Assembly (NCBI GenBank): GCA_017311315.1
Contig: CM029664.1
Span: forward strand, 23,082,302-23,146,301
Reading direction: 5' to 3'
Origin: Dendrocalamus latiflorus
Lineage: Eukaryota > Streptophyta > Magnoliopsida > Poales > Poaceae
Length of the DNA: 64,000 bases
Made by a program: the position numbers and the translations under genes. The first letter of the stretch is position 1. The number at the start of each line of letters is the position of its first letter. Of the stretch, positions 33,796 through 44,749 are shown piece by piece. The notes under the pieces are model-generated. The model was not told the origin of the DNA, made no database searches, and was given only the letters and a program-made list of their open reading frames with translations.

Positions 33796-34881
33796 ATGAC
33801 TGGCATCACGAACCGGGAGTTCGAGGAGCTGGCCCAGCATGGCCAAAACTATTTGACATGGGTATCCGATGTCGAGATTGTGCTTGGAGCCAGGAAGCTC
33901 CGCACGATTATTGGGATTGGTGGACTGAATGCCGCCCAACCCACACCTAAGGAGAATGATCAGGCACTTCATTTTCTCAGGCACCACCCCTGCCTCACTC
34001 TCAAGAATGAGTATATGGCGGAGAAAAGCGCGCTAGCACTCTGGACCGGACTCAAGAAGCGGTTTGAGAGGCTAAAGTACACCATTCTTCCTCAAACAGA
34101 GTAGGAGTGGATCAGACTGAGGTTTGCCGACTTCAAGACGGTCGGGGAGTACAATTCTGCCTTGCACATGATTTGTACTAATCTGCAACTCTGTGGCAAG
34201 TAGATCACAGATGAGCAGAAGATCGAGAAGACCCTGTCCACCTTTCACCCCAACGCTGTACAATCCGCCCGCAACTATCGTCAAGACGGCTATAAGGAGT
34301 ACGCCGAATTAATTGATATGATGCGGGTTGCGGAGCCTCAGGACGAACTTCTCCGCAAGAATTACGTCACTCAGTCACCAGGCAGCTCTGCTGGCCATGA
34401 AGCCAATGCGGGAAGCTACAAGGTGCGGAAGCCCTTGATGAAGAGAAGGGGGAAGAAGGGTAAGTCCATTGCCCAGAAAGGCGAGTCAGATGCTCCAAGT
34501 GACAAGAAGGCTAAGAAGAGTGGCAAGACCTATGGCCAGCAGAACCAAGGTTGCTACAAGTGTGGCAAGTGGGGACATTGATCGCAGATATGAAAGAACC
34601 GCAATATGTCATTGATGCCCAACAAGCTCAGAAGAAGAAGGATGGCAAATGGCAAAGGGCAGCCTGAAACCCACTTTGCAGCAGTTGAGGGGGAGCATCC
34701 TGAGCAGCTGCCGGAGTTGATGGAGGTTCAGTCCATCCCGGCAGCAGCACCCCCTTACGACTTAGAGGCAACCACCGCCATGATCTCTCTTGAAGAGAAG
34801 ATCACTCCTGAAAAGATAGCCGAAGAAGTCGATGATTTTCTAGTTGATTCTGTCTGTTGCACAGAATGCATTAGACGTTAA
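33796..34881 (+). pseudogene. Copia gag (nucleocapsid) region with stop codons
   Basis: One frame runs from MTGITNREFEELAQHGQNYL at 33796 through 34881. It is interrupted by TAG at 34102-34104, TAG at 34201-34203, TGA at 34579-34581 and TGA at 34591-34593. The CCHC zinc knuckle begins CYKCGKWGH at about 34552. The TGA at 34591 falls where the last Cys of C-X2-C-X4-H-X4-C belongs, and the TGA at 34579 sits within the knuckle. A Lys/Ser-rich basic region precedes it. Gag coats RNA in the cytoplasmic particle, and this copy cannot do so. Confidence 0.88.
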
Positions 34882-35057
34882 TTGTCATTTATTTTGTGTT
34901 AAATGGACAAGTTAGAACTTGTATGGATGGTACTTTAGGATTTTTTTTCATGATGGTTGGATGATTTTGGAATAATACATTCATTTATTTAGTTTATAAT
35001 GGCATGATATGTTCTGATGTTAGCGTATTTATTTATGTGTTGAATGCCTTCTAATAC
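34882..35057 (+). other. AT-rich gap between copia gag and protease
   Basis: About 175 bp of AT-rich non-coding sequence inside the copia element, where gag and pol are normally continuous. It is probably a small insertion or decayed coding DNA. Confidence 0.5.
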
Positions 35058-36745
35058 ATGTTAATTAAATACGTTATATTAGAACACGTGTGGTGCCCTA
35101 TGGAGGAAGTATGCCTTGCTAACAGCGGCACAACGAATACCATCTTAAGAGAGACTAAGTATTTTCAGTCGATTCGTAAGAGCACTGGCAGCCTTACGAC
35201 AATCGCTGGAAGCGATGCATGTATAATAGGTTCCGGAAGAGCCACAATTATACTCCCCATGGGCACAACTTTGGTCATTGAAGAAGCCTTATTGTACCCA
35301 AAATCGACTAGAACTCTTCTAAGTTTTAAGGATATTCACGCAAATGGTTTCCACGTTGAGACTGAAGAAGAGTACAGTAAGGAATACCTGCTCATCACGA
35401 AGCGCGAAGAGAATGGCGAAAGGGTACAAGAAAAACTTCCTTCACTAGAAACTGGGCTATATTATACCAACATTAAGGCGCCTGCAACGTACACTGTCCT
35501 GAAGACAGTATTTAGAAGCTCTGAACTCTTCTGTCTCTGGCATGATAGATTAGGCCACCCAGGTCTTAGGATGATGAGAAACATAATAAACAATTCACAA
35601 GGGCGTAATATTAATGTGAAGAATTTCCCCAATCAGGAAGATTTTGTGTGTCCTACATGTGCCACCGGGAAACTAATTATTAGACTCTCCACTCTAAAAG
35701 TGAAGGATGAAGTCCCTGCATTCCTGGAACGCATTCAGGGAGACATTTGCGGTCCCATTCAGCCCATCTCAGGGCCATTTAAGTATTTCATGGTGCTCAT
35801 TGACGCTTCCTCGAAGTGGTCATATGTGAGTCTGTTGTCCACAAGAAACCACGTCTTTGCAAAATTGATCTCGCAGATCATTCGCATCAGAAATGTGTTC
35901 CCTGATCATCACATCAAGTCCATTAGATGGACAACGCCGGAGAATGTACTTCAAAGGCATTTGATGATTATTGCATGACGATGGGAATTGCAGTTGAGCA
36001 CTCGGTACCGCATGTCCATACCCAGAATGGTCTGGCCGAGGCTTTAATCAAGAGAATTAAATTTATTGCTCGACCCCTTTTGCATAACTGTAATTTGCCA
36101 GCTACATGTTGGGGACACGCAGTCCTTCATGCAGCAAATCTCATCAACCTTAGACCTTCGGTCTACAACATCCATTCACCTATGCAACTAGCGCAAGGGT
36201 CACCACCGAAAATTTCTCATCATAGAAGGTTTGGATGTAAGGTTTATGTACCTATACCACATCCGCAGCGTACTGCAATGGGCCCACTCCGTAAGACTGG
36301 GATATACGTTGGTTATGAGACTGCATCCATAATCAGGTATTTGGAACCCATGTCGGGAGATTTGCATACTGCCCGCTTCGCTGATTGCATTTTTGATGAG
36401 GATAATTTCCCGTCATTAGGGGGAGGAAATCAACCCCTTGATGAAAAATATCGGGAAATTACGTGGGAAGCCACGAGAATTCATGCACATGACCCGCCCA
36501 CTAGTGAAACTGAGAAAGAGGTCCAGAAGATCATCGATTTGCAAGCATTAGCAAACCAACTGCCCGATCACTTTAGTGATTTGAAGAGCGTGACTAAGTC
36601 GCATGTGCCTGCACGCAATGCACCGGAGAGGGTTGAAATACCAAAGAAAGTTGAAGGTATCCCTAATCCCGTCCTGAGGCCTCAGAATAAAAGGACGAGA
36701 ACTCCGGTTCCTCGAGTCCAAAGTAACCGGGGACGCCCGGCGTAA
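35058..36745 (+). pseudogene. Copia protease and integrase, frameshifted
   Basis: Protease motif CLANSGTTNTI at about 35110: the catalytic Asp of the usual D-S-G is Asn here. A GAG-pre-integrase segment follows (LWHDRLGHPGLRMMRNII near 35540) with CPTC of the zinc finger. The integrase core has first Asp in IQGDICGPIQP. The second Asp lies in MDNAGECTSKAF at 35927, reached only after a single-base frameshift, and the Glu lies in TQNGLAEALIKRI. The frame ends at TAA 36743-36745. An integrase with these features would join cDNA to the chromosome. Confidence 0.92.
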
Positions 36746-36797
36746 AAGGATAAGAAAGACTTATCACAACCGATCACTAAAGTCCCAGAATGAGAAA

Positions 36798-38739
36798 GTG
36801 AGCCAGTTGAGACCTGGCACAAGTATGACACCTTCAGAAGAGGGTATACCGGATCTGAATATCCCCGTCGGCATGGATGTGTGCGCACACATCAGAGCCG
36901 AAAAACTAGAGAGACTTGTCACCGCAATTGAAAGAAGCGATACGCAAGGTGAAGCTCCAGAAGAAGCAATCGCTCCAGAAGTAGCAACTCATGAAGAAAT
37001 AGCTATAAATTATGTGCACACGGGGGAGTCCCTGAATAGGACAACAACCAATATCGATATCTACTTCGTAAAGAAAATTGCCACCATCATCGATCTTGAT
37101 CCCAAGCCTACATCGCTCGCTGAATGTAAGAAAAGATCAGATTGGGAAGATTGGAAGAAGGCAATAGCAACTGAATTGCTATCTCTGAACAAAAGAGATG
37201 TGTTTGGGCCCGTATGCCGCACGTCTCCCCATGTGCACCCCATAGGGCACAAGTGGGTATTTGTTCGAAAGAGAAATGAAAGAAACAAAGTAGTGAGATA
37301 CAACGCAAGGTTAGTAGCACAAGGTTTCACTCAACGTCCTGGAGTTCATTATGAAGAAACCTACTCCTCAGTCATGAGTGAAATTACCTTTAGATACTTG
37401 ATCTCAATGGCAGTGAATTTGAACTTAGAAATGAAATTGATGGATATTGTTACTGCATACCTATACGGTAACTTGGATTCGGAGATTTATATGAAAGTCT
37501 CTAAAGGAATCCCTCTCCCGAACCAAGACAGAGCAAATAGAAATCTGTACAGTATGAAACTCAGAAAGTCACTGTGGACTGAAACAATCTGGAAGAATGT
37601 GGTATAATCGCTTGAGCGACTTTCTCTGCAAGAAAGGCTACACGAACAATGAAGACCGTCCTTGTGTATTTATACAGCGATCCCAGAATGGATTCTGTAT
37701 AATCTCAGTGTATGTAGATGATCTGAACATCATTGGGACAGCAGAAGATATAAAAGAAGCAAGCTCCTATTTGGAGTTAGAATTTGAAATGAAAGATTTG
37801 GGCAAGACCAAGTTCTGCATAGGCCTGCAGCTTGAGCATGTCCCTGAAGGAATCTTGGTACATCAGTCGACCTACACCCAGAAGGTGCTAGAAAGGTTTG
37901 GCTTTGAGAAGGCATTCCCATCGAAAGTACCGATGATCGGGAGGTCTTTACAGCAAGAAAAAGATCCTTTCCGACCTAGGGAAGAGGGGGAGAAAGTCCT
38001 AGGACCGGAAGTCCCATACTTGAGTGCAGTGGGAGCACTTATGTACTTAGCAAACTGCATTAGACCGAACATTGTATTAGCCGTGAACCTCTTAGCAAGG
38101 TACAATGCAGAACCTATCAAAAGGCATTGGCAGGGCATAAAGGACATCTTCCGATACCTCCAAGGAAGTAAAGACCTTGGATTGTTCCACAGAAAGAATC
38201 AAGATCTGAACTTGATTGGCTATGCAGATGTTGGGTACCTGTCCGACCCGCATATTGCAAAGTCACAAACAGGCTATGTATTCTTGTGTGGTGGAACTGC
38301 AATTTCCTGAAAATCGTCTAAACAAAGTCTTGTAGCTACTTCGACGAACCACTCAGAAATTATAGCACTATATGAAGCCGCACGAGAGTACGCTTGGCTC
38401 CGCCGAATAGTTCACCACATCCAGCAGTCATGTGGGATGAACATTGTGCAAACCCCTACAATTATCTATGAAGATAATACCGCTTGCGTTGCACAAGTGC
38501 AAATAGGCTATGTGAAGAGTCATCTCACAAAGCATATCAACCCCAAGTTCTTCTATGCTCACGAATTGCAAAAGATGGACGAGATTAAAGTACTGCATAC
38601 TAAGTCTTGTGAAAATCTAGCAGATTTGTTCACAAAGTCCCTCCCTGCATCTAGTTTTGACAGATGCGTGCGAGGAATTAGAATGATGAGACTTAGAGAA
38701 GAGCAGAATTCAGGGGGAGAATTCTCTCAAGCCCGATAG
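36798..38739 (+). pseudogene. Copia reverse transcriptase and RNase H, broken
   Basis: RT begins around DWEDWKKAIATELLSLNKRD (37140) with WVFVRKRNERNKVVRYNARL and QGFTQRPGVHYEETYSSV. A small deletion near 37573 shifts the frame. It continues as MWYNRLSDFLCKKGY with the catalytic SVYVDDLNIIG at about 37707. RNase H follows (GYADVGYLSDPHIAKSQTGY). A TGA at 38308-38310 replaces the family Trp, after which the frame stays open (SLVATSTNHSEIIALYEAA ... YEDNTACVAQVQ) to the TAG at 38737-38739. Confidence 0.93.
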
Positions 38740-38977
38740 GAAATCTTGATTCTGAAGATTAAGTACTCAAATGAGTAAAGTCCTGAAGACTGAATGAAGT
38801 TGGGTGAATTGTACTTTTTTTTTCCCTTGACGAGTTTTTCTGAAGTTTCTCGACCAAGGTTTTTAATGAGGTAATTCGTGCATCGCAGCATCACATGCAT
38901 CATGTACTCTTTTTCCAAATTTTTCTCACTGGGTTTTTATGGAGTTTTGACGAGGCATGAGCGTGTTGGGTGAGTGC

Positions 38978-39232
38978 CCAAGGGGGAGTGTTAGGAAACC
39001 TGGGCCCAGGCCAGGAGTTCTGGCCCATTACGGGCACCCCACCGTAGACTATAAATAGAGAGTCATACCGGCCAATTTTGTACACCTGATGCAATTGAAA
39101 GCAATAAAGAAAGACCAGAAGTTCTCTCAACCTCTCTGTGTTCAATCTATTATTCTGTCTTCTGTGATTGATTTGTTCTTGTTCTAAGCAGAGGAATCGA
39201 TCGGATTGGTCGCCAGCGACGGTTCCTCAACA
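38978..39232 (+). repeat. Copia polypurine tract and 3' LTR (244 bp)
   Basis: CCCAAGGGGGAG lies directly before the LTR start TGTTAGGAAACC at 38989. The LTR ends GGTTCCTCAACA at 39232. A TATAAATAG box near 39049 and AATAAAG near 39105 fit the promoter and polyadenylation signals of the LTR. Confidence 0.92.
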
Positions 39233-39925
39233 GAAATAAAATCTCCTCTTCACAAATATTCGGTGGTTGAAATTATTTTTTGAACTTATGTGTTACTGCA
39301 GCCATGGCCAGTTCGCCGGTGCCTACGCATTCATTTGTCTGTTGAGCACCTCAGCGACGCCATCCGCATTGCCTTTAAACCCTCAGGGTTGCCCTTTCAT
39401 TGACCTGTTGTCAACTGCATTGTATCTTTGGTTGGCTCAGACTGCTCTTTTTTGGCTGTGCTGCTGCACATCACCCTCGGCCGTGCTTTTAGTTGGTTAG
39501 GAGGGATTCTGTGAAGATTGAAGCACTCCCTGTGTCTGCTAGGGTACACTACTAAAACCTATGTTAATTTTTCGAACAAATTTTCGCTCTGACCAATCAA
39601 TCATGGACAAAAAGACATACAGATGCATGTGATTTGATTATGCAGCGATGCTTTCTGTACATAGGAAAACGAAGAGGCCCGTGTTTTCCTCTTGCCTGTC
39701 CACCTAATGCAATGCCCACCAAGCGTTTGTCAAAATGGCTTGCCCACTCAATAGCAGGAGGCAGCTCTCCATCCGTGCATCCTGTCGAGAGATCTGCAGC
39801 ATGCAAGCTTTCTTCACATTTTTGCCTCCTCATCCGGTCCTACAGAATCACAGATTAAGAGCAAACACGAACAGACTCAGGTGGAAGCTCTCAAATTCCA
39901 GCCTCACGAAAGCTCGTCCTAAACG
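39233..39925. other. No gene recognised
   Basis: TTACTGCAG followed by a moderately GC-rich segment (39295-39500) could be an exon edge, and short frames exist on both strands near 39620-39860. No domain or family is recognised, so nothing is called. Confidence 0.4.
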
Positions 39926-40078
39926 ATGCAGAACTAGAACTAATACTACTAGATAAACTCCGGCACTACTCTGTCCATCGCCGATTAATTGCCGGAAACA
40001 AAGCAGAAATTAACAGCGAAAAAGTCGTCGTCTCTGAAGAAATCAATCTACAGATGGAGTGCAGCATCCTAGTTGATT

Positions 40079-40414
40079 TTAGCCCACCGCCGCATTTCCC
40101 CCACGGCTCACAATCCATGGATGCCCTGCGAAACAAAACACCATCCAATCCAAAACGTTATCAAACACATCAAGAAACAAGCATTTCAGGGAAGCAGAAA
40201 GGGGGAATGGAAGAAGAGAAGAGCAGTGATTTGCTTGCATTGCTTACTTAGGACTTGGTTGGCGGAGAACCTTGGGGAGACGTTCTTGCACAGAATGCGG
40301 CGCATGAGGTCCTTGGCCGTCCAGCGAAACGGACGCGAACGCGCGCGGCAGGAAGCGCAGGTGGCCGCGGAGCACGGACTCGAAGATCTCCGCGGCGGTG
40401 GCGCCGTAAAAGGG
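40079..40414 (-). pseudogene. PPCK: Phosphoenolpyruvate carboxylase kinase fragment, copy A
   Basis: C-terminal part of a PEPC-kinase-like Ser/Thr kinase of the CDPK superfamily. In the intact enzyme this protein phosphorylates PEP carboxylase in the cytosol. Minus strand: PFYGATAAEIFESVLRGHLR with F-LPRAFASVSLD (40414-40315), then, after one extra base, AKDLMRRILCKNVSPRFSAN with QVL up to 40248. A 122-bp intron (40126-40247, GTAAGC...GCAG) follows. Exon 2 (40079-40125) completes R-HPWIVSRGGNAAVG and a TAA stop. A retained intron near the 3' end argues for DNA-level capture or duplication rather than retrocopying. The catalytic lobe with the active-site Asp is missing. Confidence 0.8.
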
Positions 40415-41257
40415 CATCTCAGGTCCAGTCGCCACTGTCGTCGCCGGTCCCTGCGCCGCGTGCTTGGCGTCAGATCCTGTCGCCACAGGGAGGGAAGGGA
40501 GGCAGCACCTTGTGAGGAGGCGGCGGCGTCAAGCTCTTGCGCCTTAAGCAAACCTTAAGCAAACTCGAGCGTAAATATTTTTAACAATGTTCATATGTAA
40601 TGTATCTCTACTAACTTGTTCATAACTTGCAGCTATGGAGACAAGGTGCATCATGAAATTATTTGCATTATTTAGAGCCAAAGCATCCTGACAAAATGCA
40701 AAAGTATAGGGATAACTATGCACATGGCATGAAATACTTGCAGCTGTGAAAGAATGCAGCCCATTGAAATTGACCTTTGCGCATAGCAATGAAAAGTTCT
40801 AGTAGGCAGACCACCGTGAATAATGGCTTACATGTGTCCAAGTTTTAACATGGAATCATCAAATAAGAGATGTAGGTTTTCATTCAAAATAGAATGACCA
40901 CGTGCAAACTGACAAACGTCTGTAATCCTTTTCTTGTAAAGTGCATTATATCCAAGTTTGTCAAGCTTTAGTAAAAAAGGATTCTTCAAAGTGCTTATGT
41001 TGTACCTGAAAACAGTAGCATTTAGCTATATTTAGGAAGTGTGCACAATGCTTGATTCTTTTCCGCCTATAAATCCATTCCATGTCGTGCATAGAAGTTT
41101 GGTTGGAGCAATAACAGCTACCATTATTCATTAATGTAGTTATATAAATCAAAATCATAGAACAAAACTATTACATCGGTAGTTGTAAGTAAGGTTTTTC
41201 AATTTTCAGCACAGTTCAACTTGGTAGAGATTTGGACAAGAATAGGCCATGAATCAT

Positions 41258-41355
41258 TTGTGTACATCACACCATTACAGACGAGTATACTCCGTATGCT
41301 AAGTGATAATATACTCCGTATTACAAGAATAGCTAAGTGATAATATACTCCGTAT
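41258..41355. repeat. Templated filler at the deletion junction of copy A
   Basis: A 19-bp string TTGTGTACATCACACCATT at 41258-41276 is repeated exactly at 41399-41417. A unit GCTAAGTGATAATATACTCC followed by GTAT appears at 41298-41321 and 41332-41355, and the phrase ATACTCCGTATGCTA appears again nearby. In copy B this sequence occurs once (49577 onward). The filler sits exactly where copy A diverges from copy B (after GAATCATTTG). Confidence 0.9.
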
Positions 41356-41755
41356 GCTATCCACATCAGACCTTGTTTTAAGTCCACAGCCAATAGAGTT
41401 GTGTACATCACACCATTGAGAATATGTCTTTTTACTGGCCAATAGACTAGCTATAGTTATGATAGCCAATGGTAGCCCACCACATTTCTTTAATATTCTC
41501 TCAGATATGTCTTTCAGCTCATCCTCAATGTCAAATATTCTTGTATGGAACAATTTCTTGGAGTCATCAGCAGAAAGAGTTGGCAGTTTGTACATGGTAG
41601 TACCATGACCATCAGCATCAAGGCGGCATGATTCACCAACATCAACTCTCCGGGTTGTCACAATTACTCTACTACTACAATTATTCTTTGTGAAAGCACA
41701 CTTGATTAGGTCCCAGGATTTTAGATCCCATATGTCATCCACTATGATGAAGTAC
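41299..41755 (-). pseudogene. NB-LRR resistance gene fragment, copy A (partial NB-ARC)
   Basis: NB-ARC exon fragment starting after a splice acceptor (ACAG before GTACTTC at 41755). It contains kinase-2 (FIIVDDIWD), RNBS-B (SRVIVTTRR), RNBS-C (LSADDSKKLFHTRIF), the GLPL motif (CGGLPLAIITIASLLASKK) and the start of the linker (SIRSILSLSY). It then ends abruptly at the filler DNA. The P-loop, MHD motif and LRR are absent, so it cannot act as an immune sensor. Very close in sequence to copy B. Confidence 0.93.
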
Positions 41756-41977
41756 CTGTGGTTTTAGAGGAGTGTTAGGTTGTATAGGTAGCATGGTTAT
41801 GAAAATAGCCGAAAATCGGTTCTACCGGCCACCTCTGATTAGACTACAAACTGCTCTCTAGACATTTCATTTTACACTAAGTCTGATTTATGACCGATTT
41901 AGACTGATTTCATCTGATTTTATTTGAAAAATTTGGCTTGAAATTTTCCGAAAATCAGTCAATATAATAAATCAAAA

Positions 41978-44055
41978 TCTATTAGTTAGCCAGGTCTATC
42001 TCATACCAGACTTATGGTAGTACGATGTGGCTTTGTAATAGTAGCTCATAGACTGATCCTTAATTGGCCTAGGCATAATTTCTACATACCCATATTGTGC
42101 CACCAAGCACCCACCACCTAATCATTTGTTTAAATCCAAATCAAGCTTTTATTTTATTTTGCTAAATACTTCATAAACCTCCTTGACACTCCAATGTCAA
42201 TGATACATTTTAAAACTCAATATTTCATGAGAAAAGGTACTAAGCCTAGATTCCTTTCTAAGCATGTATAAAATTTTCTACAAAGTTTCTAGTCAATACT
42301 AGTGTACTAACTAGAGTTTTAGATATGGTGATAAGGTATTGTGTGATCAATTTCAATTTTGGCCATAAACAAGGAATTGAGAATTATCTAAAATTTAAGC
42401 TAGAATTTAAACTATACTTGAATAAAAATAAACAAGCATAACAATTTAAAATAGAATATACATATTTTAAAATATTGAGTTCAATATGATCAACAATGTA
42501 ACTTGCCTAGCTCTGTGTACTTGGTGGTGAGAAACATCGGCGAAGTCGCACTCTTCTGGAATACCGAAGTCTACACAAGAAAATAGCCAAAACAAAATAA
42601 ATTCAAATAAAACCCAAAAATTGAAAAATAGACAGAAATGACTATATTATGATTTTATATGAATTTATAAATTTGAATTGCTCGATTCAAAGTTCCAATA
42701 GTGGAGAACAAGCCATCGAAATATTTGTCACAAAGGGAAAATGCTAAAAATGAGAACGAAAAAGAATATTCCAGAGGAATATTCCTTAGGATGAAATTAG
42801 AAATCAAAATCGACGAGTGGAACCAGCTTGTCAGTGAAATATAGAGGGACAAAGAGGGAAACAGAGGAGGGCAGCAATGACAGCGAGTGGAGGTGCGGGG
42901 AAGTCGGCTGATGGCCAAAATGGGTTGGTTGGGCCACAGGGAGGAGATGGGAGGTGGTGGCACGGGCAGCAGCGCACTGTGGTGGGCTGGCAATGTGCGG
43001 GTGGTGGCCATAGCAAGGGCGGCGATGCTCTAGCGACGTTCTCCAGGAGTTAGCAAGAGCAAGAGCTTAGCATGGCCAAAGCAAGCTGGAGGTGGTGAGG
43101 CATTGGTGGATGGTGGCAAAAAGGAGGTGGCACTGATGGCGGAGCTCCACGGTGGTGCTTTGGCCAAATTGGGGCATGGCACAGGTAGAGGAGATGGTGT
43201 AGGTGCAAGGAATTGAAATACGGCTCACTGGTGATGACGAATCGACAGCAAGAAGCAGATTTGGCCAATTGTTGGAAAGTTCGATTCTGTGTGATTAGCT
43301 GCATGAAAACAAAATTAACTTGAAGGATTGGTTGCTTGGATGCTAGAACATGAGATGATGTGAACAAAACTTGAAGATCCTCACTGGAGAGAGAGAGAGA
43401 GATTGTGACGACAAGTGGTGGCCAATGCTTGGGACGACGGCACTCACGGAGGCGATGGTGCATGGGAGGTGGTGAGGTTTGAGAAGAGTGTGAAGGGGTG
43501 CATTGTAGTCCTAGGACTGCAATTTATAGGGCGAGAGAGGGGAAGGAAGGAGATCGACCGTGACGGGATCAATGGTGACTGTTTTGAATTGGAACTTCAA
43601 TGCTCATTGAACCCAAATGTAAACGACCAGAATTGATGGTGCGAGGTGATTGTGGCTTGAATGCAGTGGTTTCCAAATGGGCACAGAGGCGGCTGGATAG
43701 CGCAGGCGGCATGACACACAGGCACCCAGGCGGCCGGCCTGGAGCTGGTGCATGGGCAATAAGGTAGAATGCAGGGGAAACAAGAAGAAAGGAAGGAAAA
43801 AAGAAAAGGACTAGTTGAGCCAGGAAAAATTGGGCTCGTCCCAATAGAAGGAGAAAATGAGAAAGCGAATTATTTTCAGATTTGAGACTTGAATTTGAAT
43901 TTTGAAGTTTGGATTTTGAATTTGGAATAGGATTTATTTCATATTTGAATTTGAAATTGGAGATTGATTTCCAAGATTACACAGAAAATCCAAATAAAAT
44001 CCGAATGCTTAAAATTAATTAATTTTTATAGAAAACCAAATTTTGCAATGTTACA
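41978..44055 (-). mobile_element. LTR fragment, family X, truncated
   Basis: On the minus strand it begins TGTAACATTGCAAAATTTGG at 44055, a canonical LTR start. It runs leftward to about 41978, where it stops within the region matching 13120 of the solo LTR. No second target-site copy is recognisable. It lies between the two copies of the PPCK/NB-LRR duplication. The His/Pro-rich frames inside are LTR sequence. Confidence 0.8.
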
Positions 44056-44375
44056 AAGTACAATCTAAAATTATGCAAATTTGGAATAAAAATAAAATGA
44101 AATTCCTAAATCTAAATGGAGGGTAAATCCTAGGAGGCAGATTTAGGTCGAATTTTCATGCTTTGGGGTAATTCTTTGTTGATTGATGTGTCACAATGAG
44201 GGGATTTTATTACCAATGAATTCCTTGTGAATTACAATGGCCGCTTCTTTTCAGCGGCGTAGTGACAATGCAGAACTAGAACTACTACTGCTAGCTAAAC
44301 TCCGGCACTACTCTGTCCATCGCCGAAATTAACAAAGCAGAAATTAACAGATGGAGTGCAGCATCTTAGTTGATT

Positions 44376-44648
44376 TTAGCCCACCGCCGCACCTCCCCCA
44401 CGGCTCACAATCCATGGATGTCCTGCGGGAAAAAAAACACCATCCAATCCAAAACGTTAACAAACACTTCAAGAAACAAGCATTTCAGGGAAGCAGAAAG
44501 GGGGAATGGAAGAAGAGAAGTGATTTGCTTGCATTGCTTACTTAGGACTTGGTTCTTGCACAGAATGCGGCGCATGAGGTCCTTGGCCCTCCAGCGAGAC
44601 GGACTCGAAGATCTCCGCGGCGGTGGCGCCGTAAAAGGGCACCGTCCC
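44376..44648 (-). pseudogene. PPCK: Phosphoenolpyruvate carboxylase kinase fragment, copy B
   Basis: Same fragment as copy A with two extra internal deletions. Exon 1 part: VPFYGATAAEIFES (44648 side), then a deletion joining at the repeated GTCCGT. AKDLMRRILCKN-like sequence follows in another frame, then a second deletion joining CAAGAAC to CAAGTCC. The intron is 44423-44541 (119 bp, GTAAGC...GCAG) and exon 2 (44376-44422) encodes HPWIVSRGGGAAVG plus TAA. Both deletions have short direct repeats at their ends in copy A. Not functional. Confidence 0.8.
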
Positions 44649-44749
44649 GGACTACCCCGGCGCATCTCAGGTCCAGTCGCCACTGGCGTCGCCGGTCCCT
44701 GCGCCGCGTGCTTGGCGTCAGATCCAGTCGCCACAGGGAGGGAAGGGAG

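Larger units (their letters stand above)
32815..39232 (+). mobile_element. Ty1/copia retrotransposon with truncated 5' LTR
   Basis: Order on the plus strand: 5' LTR remnant (32815-32918), leader, gag, protease, integrase, reverse transcriptase, RNase H, polypurine tract, 3' LTR (38989-39232). PR-INT-RT-RH order defines Ty1/copia. The 104-bp 5' remnant matches the last 104 bp of the 244-bp 3' LTR with about six differences. Because the 5' LTR is cut, no target duplication can be checked. Many stops and frameshifts mean the element is dead. Confidence 0.93.
39926..41977. repeat. Duplicated segment, copy A (PPCK fragment plus NB-LRR fragment)
   Basis: Homologous in order with 44268-50220. The duplication starts at TGCAGAACTAGAACTA (39927; 44269) and covers the PPCK fragment, the NB-LRR 3' flank, the NB-ARC exon and about 210 bp of the following intron (41757-41970 against 50010-50220). 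Copy A lacks the equivalent of about 45665-49575. Confidence 0.9.

Noticed and set aside
39267..39500. 77-codon frame after a possible splice acceptor
   Set aside because: No recognisable family and no partner exon. Kept only as unannotated DNA.
40073..40558. 161-codon plus-strand frame
   Set aside because: Antisense to the PPCK fragment, which explains the base composition. No domain is present.
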